Below are positions 1-9,226 of a stretch of 64,000 bases of DNA, piece after piece. Source of the DNA: G958295935 sp965224235 (GTDB taxonomy: Bacteria; Chloroflexota; Dehalococcoidia; Lucifugimonadales; Lucifugimonadaceae); assembly GCA_965224235.1 (NCBI GenBank), contig CBDCYP010000002.1:1488001-1552000 (forward strand). The letters run 5' to 3'. How positions within the stretch are numbered: the stretch's first letter is position 1; the number at the start of each line of letters is the position of its first letter. A program made the translations under genes and the position numbers. Under the pieces are notes generated by a model. That model did no database searches. It was given only the letters and a program-made list of their open reading frames with translations, and was not told the origin of the DNA.

Positions 1-584
1 CTGCGACGCTGTTCATGATGCCGGTGTACTTGCAAAGCCTGCGCGGCGTGTCCGTAGGGCTGACCGGCGGCATCATGTTCTTCAGCGCCTTAGGCATGGG
101 AATCGCAGCCCAAACTAGCGGCCGCCTGTCTGATCGATTCGGGTTCCGACGGTTCACGTTGATGGGGTTCTCTGTGCTCATAGCAACGTCACTGATTTTT
201 TCTTTTGTCAACGGTTCCACACCGCTGTGGGTCATAGCTCCGGTGTTGTTCCTTAACGGCATAGGCATGGGGCTGTGGTCTGCGCCGAATATGAGCGCGA
301 CCATCGGCTCAGTCCCGCGATCGTCATACGGAGTTGTTGGCGCCTTCGTAAACCTGACTCGAAACGTCGGAAATACTACTGGTCAGGCGATAATCGCTAC
401 TATCATTACCTCAATCATGCTGGCGAGAGGATTCGACATAGGGCTTGGGCAAGTCTCGACTACAGAGGGCGCCGGCACAGCATTTCTCGCAGGGTGGCGT
501 ATCGCCTACCTGACCGTAGTGGGCTTTGCCATAGCCGCGTTGGCCGCGGCCTTCATGACTAATCAACGCAAAACACCAGACTAA
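1..584 (+). CDS. MFS transporter, EmrB/QacA (DHA2)-like, C-terminal part (5' end outside window)
   Basis: Drug/metabolite-proton antiporter of the inner membrane, cut by the window edge. The reading frame is open from base 3 to a TAA at 582-584, so about 193 C-terminal residues are seen. Visible are a cytoplasmic-loop motif of the MFS A type (GRLSDRFGFRR, near the start), then alternating hydrophobic helices. These include a Gly-rich helix (FLNGIGMGLWSAPN) and the segment GAFVNLTRNVGNTTGQA, which resembles the late helices of 14-TM DHA2 exporters. The final helix ends in a short basic tail (NQRKTPD). The substrate cannot be inferred. The next gene begins about 120 bp downstream on the same strand. 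Confidence 0.8.
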   Translation, partial: ATLFMMPVYLQSLRGVSVGLTGGIMFFSALGMGIAAQTSGRLSDRFGFRRFTLMGFSVLIATSLIFSFVNGSTPLWVIAPVLFLNGIGMGLWSAPNMSATIGSVPRSSYGVVGAFVNLTRNVGNTTGQAIIATIITSIMLARGFDIGLGQVSTTEGAGTAFLAGWRIAYLTVVGFAIAALAAAFMTNQRKTPD

Positions 585-705
585 TGTATCGACGCGCCTC
601 GACAGGATAGGCAATATACGGCTACTACCAAGTCGTGATAACACCCCTCGCGCGGGCGTGAAGTTTAACTTTGTCAAATCCACGGTCACAGGAGTCAACC
701 AATAT

Positions 706-1671
706 ATGCCAAAGTTCGTGATGATGCCGCCGCTCGACGATCTGCGTCGTGAATGGGCGCGACGGCTGGCCGACATACTCCCTGAGTACGACGTGGTCGC
801 GCCCGAGACAGATGCTGCCGCCCGATGGGAATTGGCCGAAGCAGACGCCGCATTCGGGTGGATACCACCGGAATCTCTCAAAAAGGCGCGCCGCCTCAGG
901 TGGTTGCAAAACCCCGATGCCGGGCCCTTCCCCGGTTACTTTTACCCCGAGATGATCGACCACCCGGTGATGGTGTGCAATCCTCGGGGAATTTACTTTG
1001 ACCACATCTCCCACCACGTCATGATGTTCGTGTTGGCGCTGTCCCGCGGACTGCCATACTACGTCGATGCCCAGAGGGCGAGCATATGGGATAAAGATGC
1101 GCGCAAGAGCCGTTACGTCAATTTGCCGGATTCGACCGCCCTGATCGTCGGCGTAGGCGGAATCGGGCATGAGACTGCCAGACTGTGCCATGAGTTTGGC
1201 ATGGAGGTGCTCGGCGTCGATTCCCGGCCTGAGTACGCCTTGCAGTTCGTGGAAATGCACAGGCCCAGGGATTTGGACAAACTCATCCCGAAGGCGGACT
1301 TCGTAATCACCACGACACCGCACACTCCGGATACCGAGGGCATGTGGAATAAGGCCATGTTCAAGGCGATGAAGAACACCGCATTTTTCATCAACGTTGG
1401 CCGAGGGCGCACGACCAGTCTCGACGACTTGACCGAAGCCATCGAAACACGTGAGATCGGCGGGTGCGGCCTCGATGTCTACGAGATCGAGCCGCTGCCT
1501 TCCACACATCCGCTGTGGACATTGCCCAACGTGTTGTTGACACCGCATGTGGCGGTAAGGGACGCTGAAAACCTGCCCGAACGCCGGTTTCAGGTAATCC
1601 TGGAAAACGCGAAAAGATTCGCAGCAGGTAAACGTCTGAAAAACATCGTCGACAAAGCGGCATGGTACTAA
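706..1671 (+). CDS. D-isomer-specific 2-hydroxyacid dehydrogenase, NAD-binding
   Basis: NAD(P)-dependent dehydrogenase or reductase of the D-2-hydroxyacid family (glyoxylate/hydroxypyruvate reductase-like). The Rossmann motif GVGGIG lies near residue 148. NVGRG (near 230) carries the family's substrate-binding Arg neighbourhood, DVYEIEPLP (near 258) the catalytic Glu, and LTPHVA (near 277) the catalytic His. The length of 321 aa suits the family. The frame opens at a GTG at 658, but an AGGAG at 690-694 lies 11 nt before the ATG at 706, which I prefer. The precise substrate is not determinable. Confidence 0.85.
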   Translation: MPKFVMMPPLDDLRREWARRLADILPEYDVVAPETDAAARWELAEADAAFGWIPPESLKKARRLRWLQNPDAGPFPGYFYPEMIDHPVMVCNPRGIYFDHISHHVMMFVLALSRGLPYYVDAQRASIWDKDARKSRYVNLPDSTALIVGVGGIGHETARLCHEFGMEVLGVDSRPEYALQFVEMHRPRDLDKLIPKADFVITTTPHTPDTEGMWNKAMFKAMKNTAFFINVGRGRTTSLDDLTEAIETREIGGCGLDVYEIEPLPSTHPLWTLPNVLLTPHVAVRDAENLPERRFQVILENAKRFAAGKRLKNIVDKAAWY

Positions 1672-1848
1672 TTCGGTTTTAGGGAAGAGACCGAAATGGG
1701 CGTTGGCAGACTCCGTCCCCGAAATGTCTCTGTTCACACCGGCCTGAAGGTTTCGACCGCCGGGATGCGGGATTTCGTAACATGTCAAATGTGATCGGGC
1801 CGGTGAGTTACAACCGGAATTAGTCCGTTAAATGCGAAAGGAACTCAG

Positions 1849-2094
1849 ATGGTCGCAAAGACTTCGGACGGCAAGGTAGATTTCGTGCTTACGCAAATAG
1901 AAACCATGGTCGCCAGCGAAGGCGGGACTTTGGAGCTCGTGTCCTCAGACAACACTTCGTTCGAGGTCAAGTACGTGCCGGGCGCCAACGAAGAGTGCCC
2001 CGAGTGCGTGCCGACACACGACCAGGTACGCACGTTCATGAAGGTTTCTCTCGGTATTCACGCCCCTCAAATCCAACGATTCGAGGTCAGTTAG
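1849..2094 (+). CDS. NifU C-terminal-like small protein (CPEC motif)
   Basis: An 81-aa protein whose layout matches the C-terminal NifU domain used in Fe-S cluster delivery. An N-terminal helix leads into ASEGGTLELVS, then a beta strand, then a CxxC (ECPEC, near residue 50), a helix, and a final strand (APQIQRFEV). In classical NifU domains the pair is GCxxC; here it is CPEC after an extended loop, so cluster binding is plausible but unproven. The ATG at 1849 follows AAAGGA at a normal distance. It stands alone between two dehydrogenase genes. An alternative is a small DUF-type protein of the same fold without Fe-S function. Confidence 0.55.
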   Translation: MVAKTSDGKVDFVLTQIETMVASEGGTLELVSSDNTSFEVKYVPGANEECPECVPTHDQVRTFMKVSLGIHAPQIQRFEVS

Positions 2095-2234
2095 TCGCAC
2101 CCGCCGGCACATCCGGGCCTCGTCCATTCCGCCCCTAACCGATGGCCGGAAACGGGCAGTCCGGGGACAGACGGACCCAACGATCTGGCGGACCTTGCCT
2201 GAATCAGGCCAACGTTGCAAGAAGGAGGCCAACA

Positions 2235-3131
2235 ATGAAAGTAGGCTGGATAGGCGTAGGACACATGGGCAAGCCCATGGCGACGAATGTGCTCGCGGGC
2301 GGGTTCCATATGAAGGTCCACGATCTCAATCGAAACGCCGCCACCGACCTCCTCGAAGCCGGCGCAGAGTGGGCCGATTCGCCGCGGGATGCGGCCATTG
2401 GGAGCCACATCGTGTTCACGTGCCTGCCCATGCCGCACAACGTGTACGCGGTCGGCATGGGGGACGACGGGATCAAGGATGGCGTCGCGTCCGGAACCGT
2501 CGTCGTTGACTCTTCAACGAATTCCCTCGACATGGTCAAACGCCTTCACTCCGAATACGCCGCCAAGGGCATTCAATTTCTCGACGTGCCTGTAAGCGGA
2601 GGAGTGATCGGCGCGGAGACTCGGGACCTGTGCGTGATGGCGGGAGGAGATGAGTCCAGCTACCAGAAAATCAAACCGGCGCTCGACGCTATGGGCGATA
2701 AAGTGATCTACTGCGGCCCAATCGGTAACGGGACGATCTGCAAACTGAGTCACCAGCTTTTCGGTTCGATCATGAGGCAGGGGATGCTGGAGGTGCTGAC
2801 TGCGGGAGCGGCGGCTGGCGTCCCTCTAAACACCCTTGTAAAAGCCATTTCCCAGAGCGCAGCCGCCAAGAATCCGCCGTTCAAGAACTGGGAACGGCCC
2901 TCCAATGATTTCGAAGCGGATGAAAGAACGTTTTATCTGGAACTGGCCGCCAAGGACGTCAGATTGGCAAACCGGATCGGCCGGGATCACGGCGTGCCCA
3001 TGGAGCTCGCAAACATCGTGGAGCAACGCATGATCGAGGCGTTGAATCGGGGGTGGGGCAAATTGAAGGCGGAAGCGGTCGCCATGCTTCAGCAAGAGCG
3101 GTCGAACACGGACCTGAGCGCTGCTCCCTGA
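2235..3131 (+). CDS. NAD-binding beta-hydroxyacid dehydrogenase (3-hydroxyisobutyrate dehydrogenase family)
   Basis: Oxidises a beta-hydroxyacid such as 3-hydroxyisobutyrate, or reduces tartronate semialdehyde; substrate unknown. The N-terminal Rossmann motif GVGHMGKPMA begins at residue 6. The substrate-binding DVPVSGG is near residue 117, and the catalytic Lys is in GNGTICKLSHQ near 169. The length, 298 aa, is standard. A longer frame opens at 2142, but the strong AAGGAGG at 2222-2228 points to the ATG at 2235, which gives the expected MKVGWIGVG start. No operon partner is evident; the next gene is convergent. Confidence 0.88.
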   Translation: MKVGWIGVGHMGKPMATNVLAGGFHMKVHDLNRNAATDLLEAGAEWADSPRDAAIGSHIVFTCLPMPHNVYAVGMGDDGIKDGVASGTVVVDSSTNSLDMVKRLHSEYAAKGIQFLDVPVSGGVIGAETRDLCVMAGGDESSYQKIKPALDAMGDKVIYCGPIGNGTICKLSHQLFGSIMRQGMLEVLTAGAAAGVPLNTLVKAISQSAAAKNPPFKNWERPSNDFEADERTFYLELAAKDVRLANRIGRDHGVPMELANIVEQRMIEALNRGWGKLKAEAVAMLQQERSNTDLSAAP

Positions 3132-3140
3132 ACGCGTCTC

Positions 3141-3377
3141 TCACCCCACCGAGGCGAGGGCCGTGTCAATCGCGTCGACGTCGAAACCTTCGACGACGCG
3201 GTCGCCGATAACCGTGACGGGCGTCGCGTCGAATCCCAGGTCAAGCAGTTCTTCCCGACCCTGCAGGTCGAAAGACACGTTGCGTTCGACGAACTCCCTG
3301 CCCCTAAGGCGCAGGAATTCCTTGACCAATTCGCAGGCCCCGCACATATTCGACGAGTAGACGGTTATTTCGACCAT
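3141..3377 (-). CDS. Glutaredoxin/NrdH-like thiol-disulfide protein
   Basis: A 78-aa thioredoxin-fold protein that probably reduces disulfides in the cytoplasm. The redox pair is C12-G-A-C15 right after the first strand (ITVYSSNMCGAC). The family's cis-Pro follows in ATPVTVIGD near residue 51, and the C-terminal motif EGFDVDAID resembles the glutathione/substrate-binding GFD of glutaredoxins. CGAC differs from the CPYC of classical glutaredoxins. The gene is convergent with the preceding dehydrogenase, with 9 bp between the stops. Its upstream neighbour on the same strand is pdxH. Confidence 0.72.
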   Translation of the reverse strand: MVEITVYSSNMCGACELVKEFLRLRGREFVERNVSFDLQGREELLDLGFDATPVTVIGDRVVEGFDVDAIDTALASVG

Positions 3378-3441
3378 GACGTTTCCCCGCTGAGGTTAGC
3401 AAACACGGGCAGGCGCCGGCTGCGGTCCCATTTGCTCTCTA

Positions 3442-4089
3442 TCACGGTGAAAGGCGCGTGATGCTCCAAGTTCCCGCGCCCGACCGGCGTTCATACAACA
3501 ACCGGTCGTGCATTCGATTCGGCCGGCCCTGCCAAAACTCGAACGTCTCAGGCGACACGATGTAGCCGCCCCAATGCGCGGGTCGCGGCACAGGGCCGTC
3601 TTCAAATTGTTCGTCGTATTCACGGAATCGGTTCTCGAGCCATGCCCTGTCAGGGATCACCCCTGATTGTCTGGATGCCCACGCTTCCAAAGTGGCGCCG
3701 CGCTCGCGTGTCGCGAAGTACGCGTCGGATTCTTCGGCCGAAAGACGACGGACACACCCTTCTACCCTGATCTGTCGTGACAACTGGTACCAGATCAATA
3801 GGCATGCTGCACGTGGATTGTCTGCGAGTTCCTGCCCCTTGCGGCTTTCGTAATTCGTGTAGAACACCAGGCCGGCCTCATCCGCTTTCCTGAGATTCAC
3901 TGCACGGCACGATGGCCTGCCGTTCGAGTCGGCGGTTGCAAGGATCATCGCGTGGGGCAGATGCAGCCCCGCATCTTCCGCCTGCGCCCGCCATGATGCA
4001 AGCAGCTCGGTGGGTTGGGCGGGCGCAGCCGATTCGCTCAACCCTCGCCGCTGTAGTTCGTCCCTGATGATGGAAACCCGTTCGGTCAT
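3442..4089 (-). CDS. pdxH: Pyridoxamine/pyridoxine 5'-phosphate oxidase
   Basis: FMN enzyme that makes pyridoxal 5'-phosphate from PNP or PMP. Family landmarks are MILATADSNGRPSCRAVNLR (FMN/phosphate binding), FYTNYESRKGQELADNPRAA, WYQLSRQIRVEG, and the C-terminal RPAHWGGYIVSPETFEFWQG with RMHDRLLYER, which is diagnostic of PdxH. The frame extends upstream to 4161, but GAGGAG sits a few bases before the ATG at 4089. That start gives 215 aa, the usual size, so I chose it. PLP supply fits the several PLP enzymes in this window. Confidence 0.92.
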   Translation of the reverse strand: MTERVSIIRDELQRRGLSESAAPAQPTELLASWRAQAEDAGLHLPHAMILATADSNGRPSCRAVNLRKADEAGLVFYTNYESRKGQELADNPRAACLLIWYQLSRQIRVEGCVRRLSAEESDAYFATRERGATLEAWASRQSGVIPDRAWLENRFREYDEQFEDGPVPRPAHWGGYIVSPETFEFWQGRPNRMHDRLLYERRSGAGTWSITRLSP

Positions 4090-4318
4090 TGGCAGTCTCC
4101 TCGCCGCGCCGTCAGTACTGACTGGCGATGAATTATCGCCCAAACTGCGCAAATGAGTCACCCGCCGAACAGTTAATGCCTACGCGATTTTAGATATTCC
4201 TCAGACCTTCAATAACCGACCGCCGCCACCAGCGCCGCGGGACCTGAATAGACCGGTGCCTGTCTGCCAAACCGTTTAACATGCTTAACCTGTCAAAAAT
4301 CTTCATCGGAGCAGCATC

Positions 4319-5308
4319 GTGAAATACAGGGAACTCGGAACTACCGGCATCGAAGTCTCGGAATTCGCCTTGGGGACTTGGCCGTTCGCGGGCGACCACG
4401 TTTGGGGAAATCAGCAGGATGAAGACTCGATTGCCGCCGTCCATGCGGCGCTCGACAACGGAGTCAACTTCATTGACACCGCTGAAGGATACGGAAACGG
4501 GCGGGCGGAGCGCGTGCTCGGGCGGGCTCTGGCAGGCCGGCGTGCAGACGTGGTCATCGCAAGCAAAGTAGCCGAACATCACCTGCGGCCCGAACAGGTT
4601 CAACTGTCGTGCGAAGGCAGCCTGTCGAAACTTGGCGCTGACTACATAGATCTTTATCTGATCCACTGGCCGAATCGGGAAGTTCCACTTGCCGACACGG
4701 TTGGCGCGCTTGAACGGCTCAAAGAAGATGGCAAAATCCGGTATTTTGGAGTCTCCAATTTCGGAGTCAAGGACCTGTCCGACATATTGGAGCTAACGAG
4801 TATAGAAATAGACCAATTGCCGTACAACCTGGTCTGGCGCCCTGTCGAGTACGAAATCCTGCCGCTTTGCCGGCGAAATGGGATCGGCCTTATGGTCTAT
4901 TCCCCCCTGATGCAAGGGATTCTCACCGGCCGGTACACCACAGCGGACGACGTGCCGGAAGGTATCGCCCGCTCGCGGCATTTCTCCCCGGACAGGCCTA
5001 TGTCCGAACATGGCGACGTAGGTATGGAAGACGAATTATTCGAGGCGCTCCGGGCGGTGGGCAAGATTGCAGGCGAAATTGGGCAAGACCCGGCTACCAT
5101 ATCGCTCGCATGGTTGCGCAGGGAGCCCGCCGTAACCTCGCTCCTGATCGGCGCGCGAAATGGCGATGAAGCGCTTATGAATCTCGCCGCGTTTCAGTTC
5201 GACCTGCCGGACGACGCAGCCAACTCGTTGGAAGATGCTACCGCCGACATCAAGAAGCGAATGGGCGCCGACCCCGACATGTGGCGATACCCCGGGAGGA
5301 TGCGCTAG
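4319..5308 (+). CDS. Aldo/keto reductase
   Basis: NAD(P)H-dependent TIM-barrel oxidoreductase of 329 aa with a GTG start at 4319 preceded by GGAGCA. The AKR tetrad is visible: Asp and Tyr in NFIDTAEGYGNG (near residues 50-57), Lys in VIASKVAEH (near 83), and His in YLIHWPN. The nucleotide-binding C-terminal helix region (SLLIGARNGDEAL) is present. It most resembles the AKR11/IolS-like general stress group; substrate unknown. It diverges from pdxH across about 230 bp that would hold both promoters. Confidence 0.87.
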   Translation: MKYRELGTTGIEVSEFALGTWPFAGDHVWGNQQDEDSIAAVHAALDNGVNFIDTAEGYGNGRAERVLGRALAGRRADVVIASKVAEHHLRPEQVQLSCEGSLSKLGADYIDLYLIHWPNREVPLADTVGALERLKEDGKIRYFGVSNFGVKDLSDILELTSIEIDQLPYNLVWRPVEYEILPLCRRNGIGLMVYSPLMQGILTGRYTTADDVPEGIARSRHFSPDRPMSEHGDVGMEDELFEALRAVGKIAGEIGQDPATISLAWLRREPAVTSLLIGARNGDEALMNLAAFQFDLPDDAANSLEDATADIKKRMGADPDMWRYPGRMR

Positions 5309-5326
5309 AGCCAAAGAGAGTCGTCT

Positions 5327-6904
5327 TTATTGAGGTGGCGGAGGTATCTCTTCGGCATAAAGCCAGGAGTCAAAGAGTTCGCTAAGGTCTTTGCCTGCAA
5401 TTTCCTCCGCGACAGCAATAAAGTCGGAGGTCGACACATTGCCGCCGCCATTTCGCGAAACGTACTCCTTCAGTACGCTGAAGAACGCGTCGCCGCCGAT
5501 TTCAAACCGCAAGGCGCCGAGCGTCATCGCGCCCCTCTGATATACCGTCGCGGCAAAAGGAGCGCTGGCGACGGGCTTGGCCGGCGGGCCGTATACGGGT
5601 TGCCAGACCTCCGTCCAGAATGTTTCGGACAGGTCCTCCCCCGCCTTGTTCTCTTCCCACAGCCACTCCGCGTACGTAGCGAAACCCTCGTTCAGCCAAA
5701 TGTCTTCCCATGTCGCCGGTGTCACCCAGTTCCCGAACCACTGGTGGGCCAGTTCATGGGCCACCACCCGCTCCCCATGAAATGAGAGAATGTCAACTCC
5801 GTACAACGGCCTCGGTTGAGTTTCCAGAGCTAGAAACTGTGTGTCCACGACAATCGCGCCGGTCGAATCAAACGGGTATGGACCGAAAAGCCCGCTGAAG
5901 TAGTCGACTATGTCTCCTGCCACTCGCAAATGATCTCTTGCGGATTCGTCGACCGATTCCTCAATATAGTCAATTATCGGAACACCGTCTTGACTTTTGG
6001 TGACAACTTCATCAAACCGGGATATCACTACCGTGGCGAGATAGCTGGCCAGCTCTTGTGACGATTCCCATCGATATGTTTCCGTGTTCCCACTATCCTG
6101 AATTTCGATCAAGTCGCCACTAGCCGCTACTTCATATGATGCGGGTACGGTGATTTCGAATGCGTACCATGCCTTATCCGATGGGTGCTCGTTGACGGGG
6201 TACCAGTTTGATGATCCCCAGGGCTCGCCTGCGGCGTATATTCCCGTTTGATATTTCACCCATCCACCTGCGAAATCCGTGCCGGGAAAGATATCCGCCG
6301 ACGGATTGCCTTCGTAGTCGACAATCACCATGAACGGACTGCCATTCTGGATCGCCTGAGCGGGTGTTATCGTCATTTCATGTCCGTCGCGGGTGAACGC
6401 GGCGGTCCGATCGTCGACTCTTATACCAAGGACCGAAAGACCTCGAAAATCCAGGTTAAATGAGGAAAGCCTCTGAACGGCGACCGCCTCAATCCTCGTA
6501 CTACCAGAAATATAGTTGGCTTCAACGTCCACGCTCAGCTTCACCGTGTAATGTGAAACGTCGTAACCGCCATTGCCGAGACTTGGGTAAAGCGGGTCGC
6601 CCACTCCTGCGCTGCCGGGCGACTCATCAGCCGACGCCAGGGTAGTAGCGGTGTTGGTAGAGGCGCCTGCGCCAGCAGAGTCCGGCGTTTTCTCGGTTGG
6701 CGCCAAGGTCAGAGGGGTCACAGTCGGGGTGGCAAAGCCTGCGCTGCCCGGCGATTCATCAGTCGGGGCAGCGGGAAGCGCCGTCATAGTCAGGGGTACC
6801 ACCCTCGCACTGTCAGGGGATCCGCCTGGTCTGCCGCCGCACGACAGAACCAGGGGCAGTAGCGCCATCGCTATCCCTAAACCGCGAACCGCCCGCGCCA
6901 TGCC
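5327..6904 (-). CDS. M1-family zinc metallopeptidase, predicted lipoprotein
   Basis: Aminopeptidase-like protein exported and lipid-anchored at the cell surface. A signal segment ends in a lipobox (LPLVLSC near residue 21). A Ser/Thr/Pro-rich linker follows with three imperfect copies of a DESPGSAG-type motif, then the M1 beta domain. The catalytic site is HELAHQWFGNWV followed by WLNEGFATYAEW, the classic HExxH-18-E arrangement. The GxMEN exopeptidase motif is not evident, and TQFLALETQPRP lies where it is expected, so exopeptidase action is uncertain. The large C-terminal helical domain of full M1 enzymes is short. The frame opens at 6976, but the ATG at 6904 gives a proper signal peptide. 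Confidence 0.85.
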   Translation of the reverse strand, partial: GMARAVRGLGIAMALLPLVLSCGGRPGGSPDSARVVPLTMTALPAAPTDESPGSAGFATPTVTPLTLAPTEKTPDSAGAGASTNTATTLASADESPGSAGVGDPLYPSLGNGGYDVSHYTVKLSVDVEANYISGSTRIEAVAVQRLSSFNLDFRGLSVLGIRVDDRTAAFTRDGHEMTITPAQAIQNGSPFMVIVDYEGNPSADIFPGTDFAGGWVKYQTGIYAAGEPWGSSNWYPVNEHPSDKAWYAFEITVPASYEVAASGDLIEIQDSGNTETYRWESSQELASYLATVVISRFDEVVTKSQDGVPIIDYIEESVDESARDHLRVAGDIVDYFSGLFGPYPFDSTGAIVVDTQFLALETQPRPLYGVDILSFHGERVVAHELAHQWFGNWVTPATWEDIWLNEGFATYAEWLWEENKAGEDLSETFWTEVWQPVYGPPAKPVASAPFAATVYQRGAMTLGALRFEIGGDAFFSVLKEYVSRNGGGNVSTSDFIAVAEEIAGKDLSELFDSWLYAEEIPPPPQ

Positions 6905-7115
6905 AGTCTCGAACGATGCTACTAAGCTGAACAATGTCTCATTCCAAGGTGTTCCACGGTTGCTTATGAAACACATCGCAGGTTATTGGTTTGCCCTTCC
7001 GCAGGTCGTTGACAATCGGCGTACCTACGGAAGGAACGAACGCCCGTCACATTCTGGAGCAATAGACCGTGCTAGAATCTTGTGGTATTAACACGACACT
7101 CCACAGGAGGAAGCT

Positions 7116-7406
7116 TTGAAAATTGTTGATGTAGACATTCGAGTCCTTGGCCAGGCATCTCGCCGCGTGCGTGCGCGTTCTGACGTAACCGAACAGCTTG
7201 TCGAGGCAATCAAAAGCCTCAAAGCGAACGACGCCAAAGCGGTAATTCTTGACGAACGCGACACGGCCAGAAAACTGCGATCCCGCCTATCCTACGCTGC
7301 CCGGATTGCAGACAAGCGTTTGCAGATAGGTATAACTGAGGATCGTGTCCTCTTCGCATTGAGCAATCGGCCACCCAGGCGACGACGATCGTCTCCAAAA
7401 AGCTAA
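7116..7406 (+). CDS. Small basic protein, function unknown
   Basis: I do not recognise this 96-aa protein. It starts at a TTG (7116) with a near-perfect AGGAGG at 7105-7110, which makes it a likely real gene despite the rare start. The sequence is mixed alpha/beta with many Arg and Lys, and it ends in a strongly basic tail (PPRRRRSSPK), which hints at nucleic-acid binding. The stretch VTEQLVEAIKSLKANDAK could be an amphipathic helix. It faces a divergent M1 peptidase gene and is convergent with the VIT1-type transporter gene. Confidence 0.5.
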   Translation: MKIVDVDIRVLGQASRRVRARSDVTEQLVEAIKSLKANDAKAVILDERDTARKLRSRLSYAARIADKRLQIGITEDRVLFALSNRPPRRRRSSPKS

Positions 7407-7471
7407 CCTCTGTCTCGGGACCAGCCAGCCGGGCGAGATCTTGTGACGGACCACATTCGTCAGCATCCGTA

Positions 7472-8608
7472 TCACAGGGACAGGCCGACTGCGGAACCTA
7501 TTCCAAACGTTATGGCCGCCGCGGCCGCGCCCAGCAGTAGCATTCTCAACCCACCCCGGACGGGGCTGATTCCCGACATCCAGGCCAGTCCCGCGCCTAC
7601 CGTAGCCAACGCAGCGCCTGTGCCGGTCGCACTCGCTATTATCGCCCCGTTGCCCCCCATTATCAGGAACGGTATTACGGGTACTATCGCGCCGGCGCTG
7701 AAGGCCGCCACGGAACTAACGGCGGCGCCCCAGGGTGAGCCCAGATCTTCGGGATTCAGCCCGATGTCCTCACGAATCCTGGTCTCAAGCGCCATTTCCG
7801 GGCGTGTCATCAGGCGCTGAGCTACGACCAGCGCCTCCTGCTGTGTCAATCCCTTGTCTTCGTACAGTCGGGCAATGTCGCTCACCACTTGTTCCGGCCG
7901 CATCTGCAGGGCTGCCTTCTCCCGTTCGACCATGAACTCGAAAAAGTCCCTTTGCGAACGAATGGATACGTATTCGCCGACGCCCATCGAAATCGCGCCG
8001 GCCACCAATCCCGCTATCCCCGCAAGGGCAACCAGGCCGGAGTCATTTGTCCCTCCGGCCACGCCCATTACCAGGCCGAAGTTGGACACAAGCCCATCGT
8101 TGACGCCGAGAATGGCGGCGCGAAGAACCCCGCCCCTCCATGACAGGAATCCGACTAACGACGTGCCGACGCCGCCATCATCATGCTCCCCCTCTACGAT
8201 TCGTTGGATTACTTCGCCATGCAACCGCTCCTCGGCAGAATGAGTTTGGCCATCGGATATCTGCGCGAAGGCCGACGAGATTTCCCGGTGCGTTCTGCCG
8301 ACTATCGACGCGATTCGTTTTGTCCCAAAAATCTTGGCCGCGACGTACAAGAACACGCCAAATGGCCCGAACGGGCGAGGCCTTAAAGGCGGAGCGCCAA
8401 CGCCCAGGCGCTGGGCTATCAATCTCGCGTGGCTCAGGTCGTCCTCCGCGATACGTTCGAACACGGCAGCTCGTCGTCTGTTGGAGTCAGTCGACGCCAG
8501 AACGCGAAGCAAGTAAGCGGACCGCAGAACATCTGCCAACAGACTTTCCAGCCTGCGCCGATCATCACCCGGGTCATTAACTCCCGATGGGCCTTGGGGC
8601 TCAGTCAT
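7472..8608 (-). CDS. Ferritin-like/VIT1-CCC1 fusion membrane protein (iron/manganese transporter type)
   Basis: About 378 aa in two parts. The N-terminal part (to about residue 130) is helical with AEDDLSHARLIAQRLG and RIVEGEHDDGG, a rubrerythrin/ferritin-like arrangement of carboxylates and His. The C-terminal part is a VIT1/CCC1 transporter: GVLRAAILGVNDGLVSNFGLVMGV, then GAISMGVGEYVSIRSQRDF (the family's metal-binding helix), the cytosolic Glu-rich linker and three more membrane helices. Known members move Fe(II) or Mn(II) out of the cytosol. The ATG at 8608 is preferred to a GTG at 8647; neither has a clear ribosome site. Confidence 0.85.
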   Translation of the reverse strand: MTEPQGPSGVNDPGDDRRRLESLLADVLRSAYLLRVLASTDSNRRRAAVFERIAEDDLSHARLIAQRLGVGAPPLRPRPFGPFGVFLYVAAKIFGTKRIASIVGRTHREISSAFAQISDGQTHSAEERLHGEVIQRIVEGEHDDGGVGTSLVGFLSWRGGVLRAAILGVNDGLVSNFGLVMGVAGGTNDSGLVALAGIAGLVAGAISMGVGEYVSIRSQRDFFEFMVEREKAALQMRPEQVVSDIARLYEDKGLTQQEALVVAQRLMTRPEMALETRIREDIGLNPEDLGSPWGAAVSSVAAFSAGAIVPVIPFLIMGGNGAIIASATGTGAALATVGAGLAWMSGISPVRGGLRMLLLGAAAAAITFGIGSAVGLSL

Positions 8609-8697
8609 GGGACCGACACGGCGCTCATGGACCGACCTGGCAAGCACGGGAAAGGGCTATAGGTGAGCCTCGCTCCGGTATTGCCATCAAGCCGGGT

Positions 8698-9226
8698 TCA
8701 TCCTGACGAATTGTCAATGAGAGTCCTGCGAACGCATTCCGCGACGATACTCAGTTCGCCCTCTTGTATGTTCAACGCGTCGATCTGAATGCCGGTATCC
8801 GGCCCGAATGTCGGCGACACAAAGACGCGCTGCCGGCCATCAGGATCTCGCGTATCGTCTCTCTATCCGGTCCCATCCACCTCGAAGTGAAGTAGATGAT
8901 CGCGTGAGGAATGTAGTGGTCGTAGTCATGCTCGACCACCGCCCTGACTCCCGGAACCTCGGCTATCTGATCGACGACAAACTCCATCTGCCGCCTGTAG
9001 TTAAGCGACTCCGCGTCTTTGTCTTCGTCAACAAAGACGCGCAACGCCGCTGTCAGCCCGGCAATCTCCTCGCCCGCCGCAATCAGCATCTCCTCCATTT
9101 GGACGAAACTTCCCGCACAGCTGCTAGCGTTTTCGGACGAGGGAGTGATCCGGAATGTTTGGTGTTAGGCCCGCCGGCGTTGAGTAATGGGACAATCCCA
9201 AGTTCTTCTGCGATGCTCTTCGTCAT
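8698..9226 (-). pseudogene. SelA-like PLP-dependent enzyme, remnant with frameshifts and large internal deletion
   Basis: The pieces belong to the family around L-seryl-tRNA(Sec) selenium transferase and D-glucosaminate-6-phosphate ammonia-lyase. The start (MTKSIAEELGIVPLLNAGG) runs to LAAVREVSS. A frame change near 9105 then leads to FVQMEEMLIAAGEEIAGLTAA. This joins directly to the C-terminal domain (LRVFVDEDKDAESLNYRR), so the PLP-Lys core of roughly 250 residues is missing. A second frame change near 8830 leads to VFVSPTFGPDTGIQIDALN and a stop at 8698. Without the PLP lysine the gene cannot be active. A related gene end lies at 63734-64000. Confidence 0.75.

Noticed and set aside
625..1788. 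Long minus-strand frame of 387 codons opposite the 2-hydroxyacid dehydrogenase
   Set aside because: Shadow of the plus-strand gene, which has clear family motifs; the reverse product has none.
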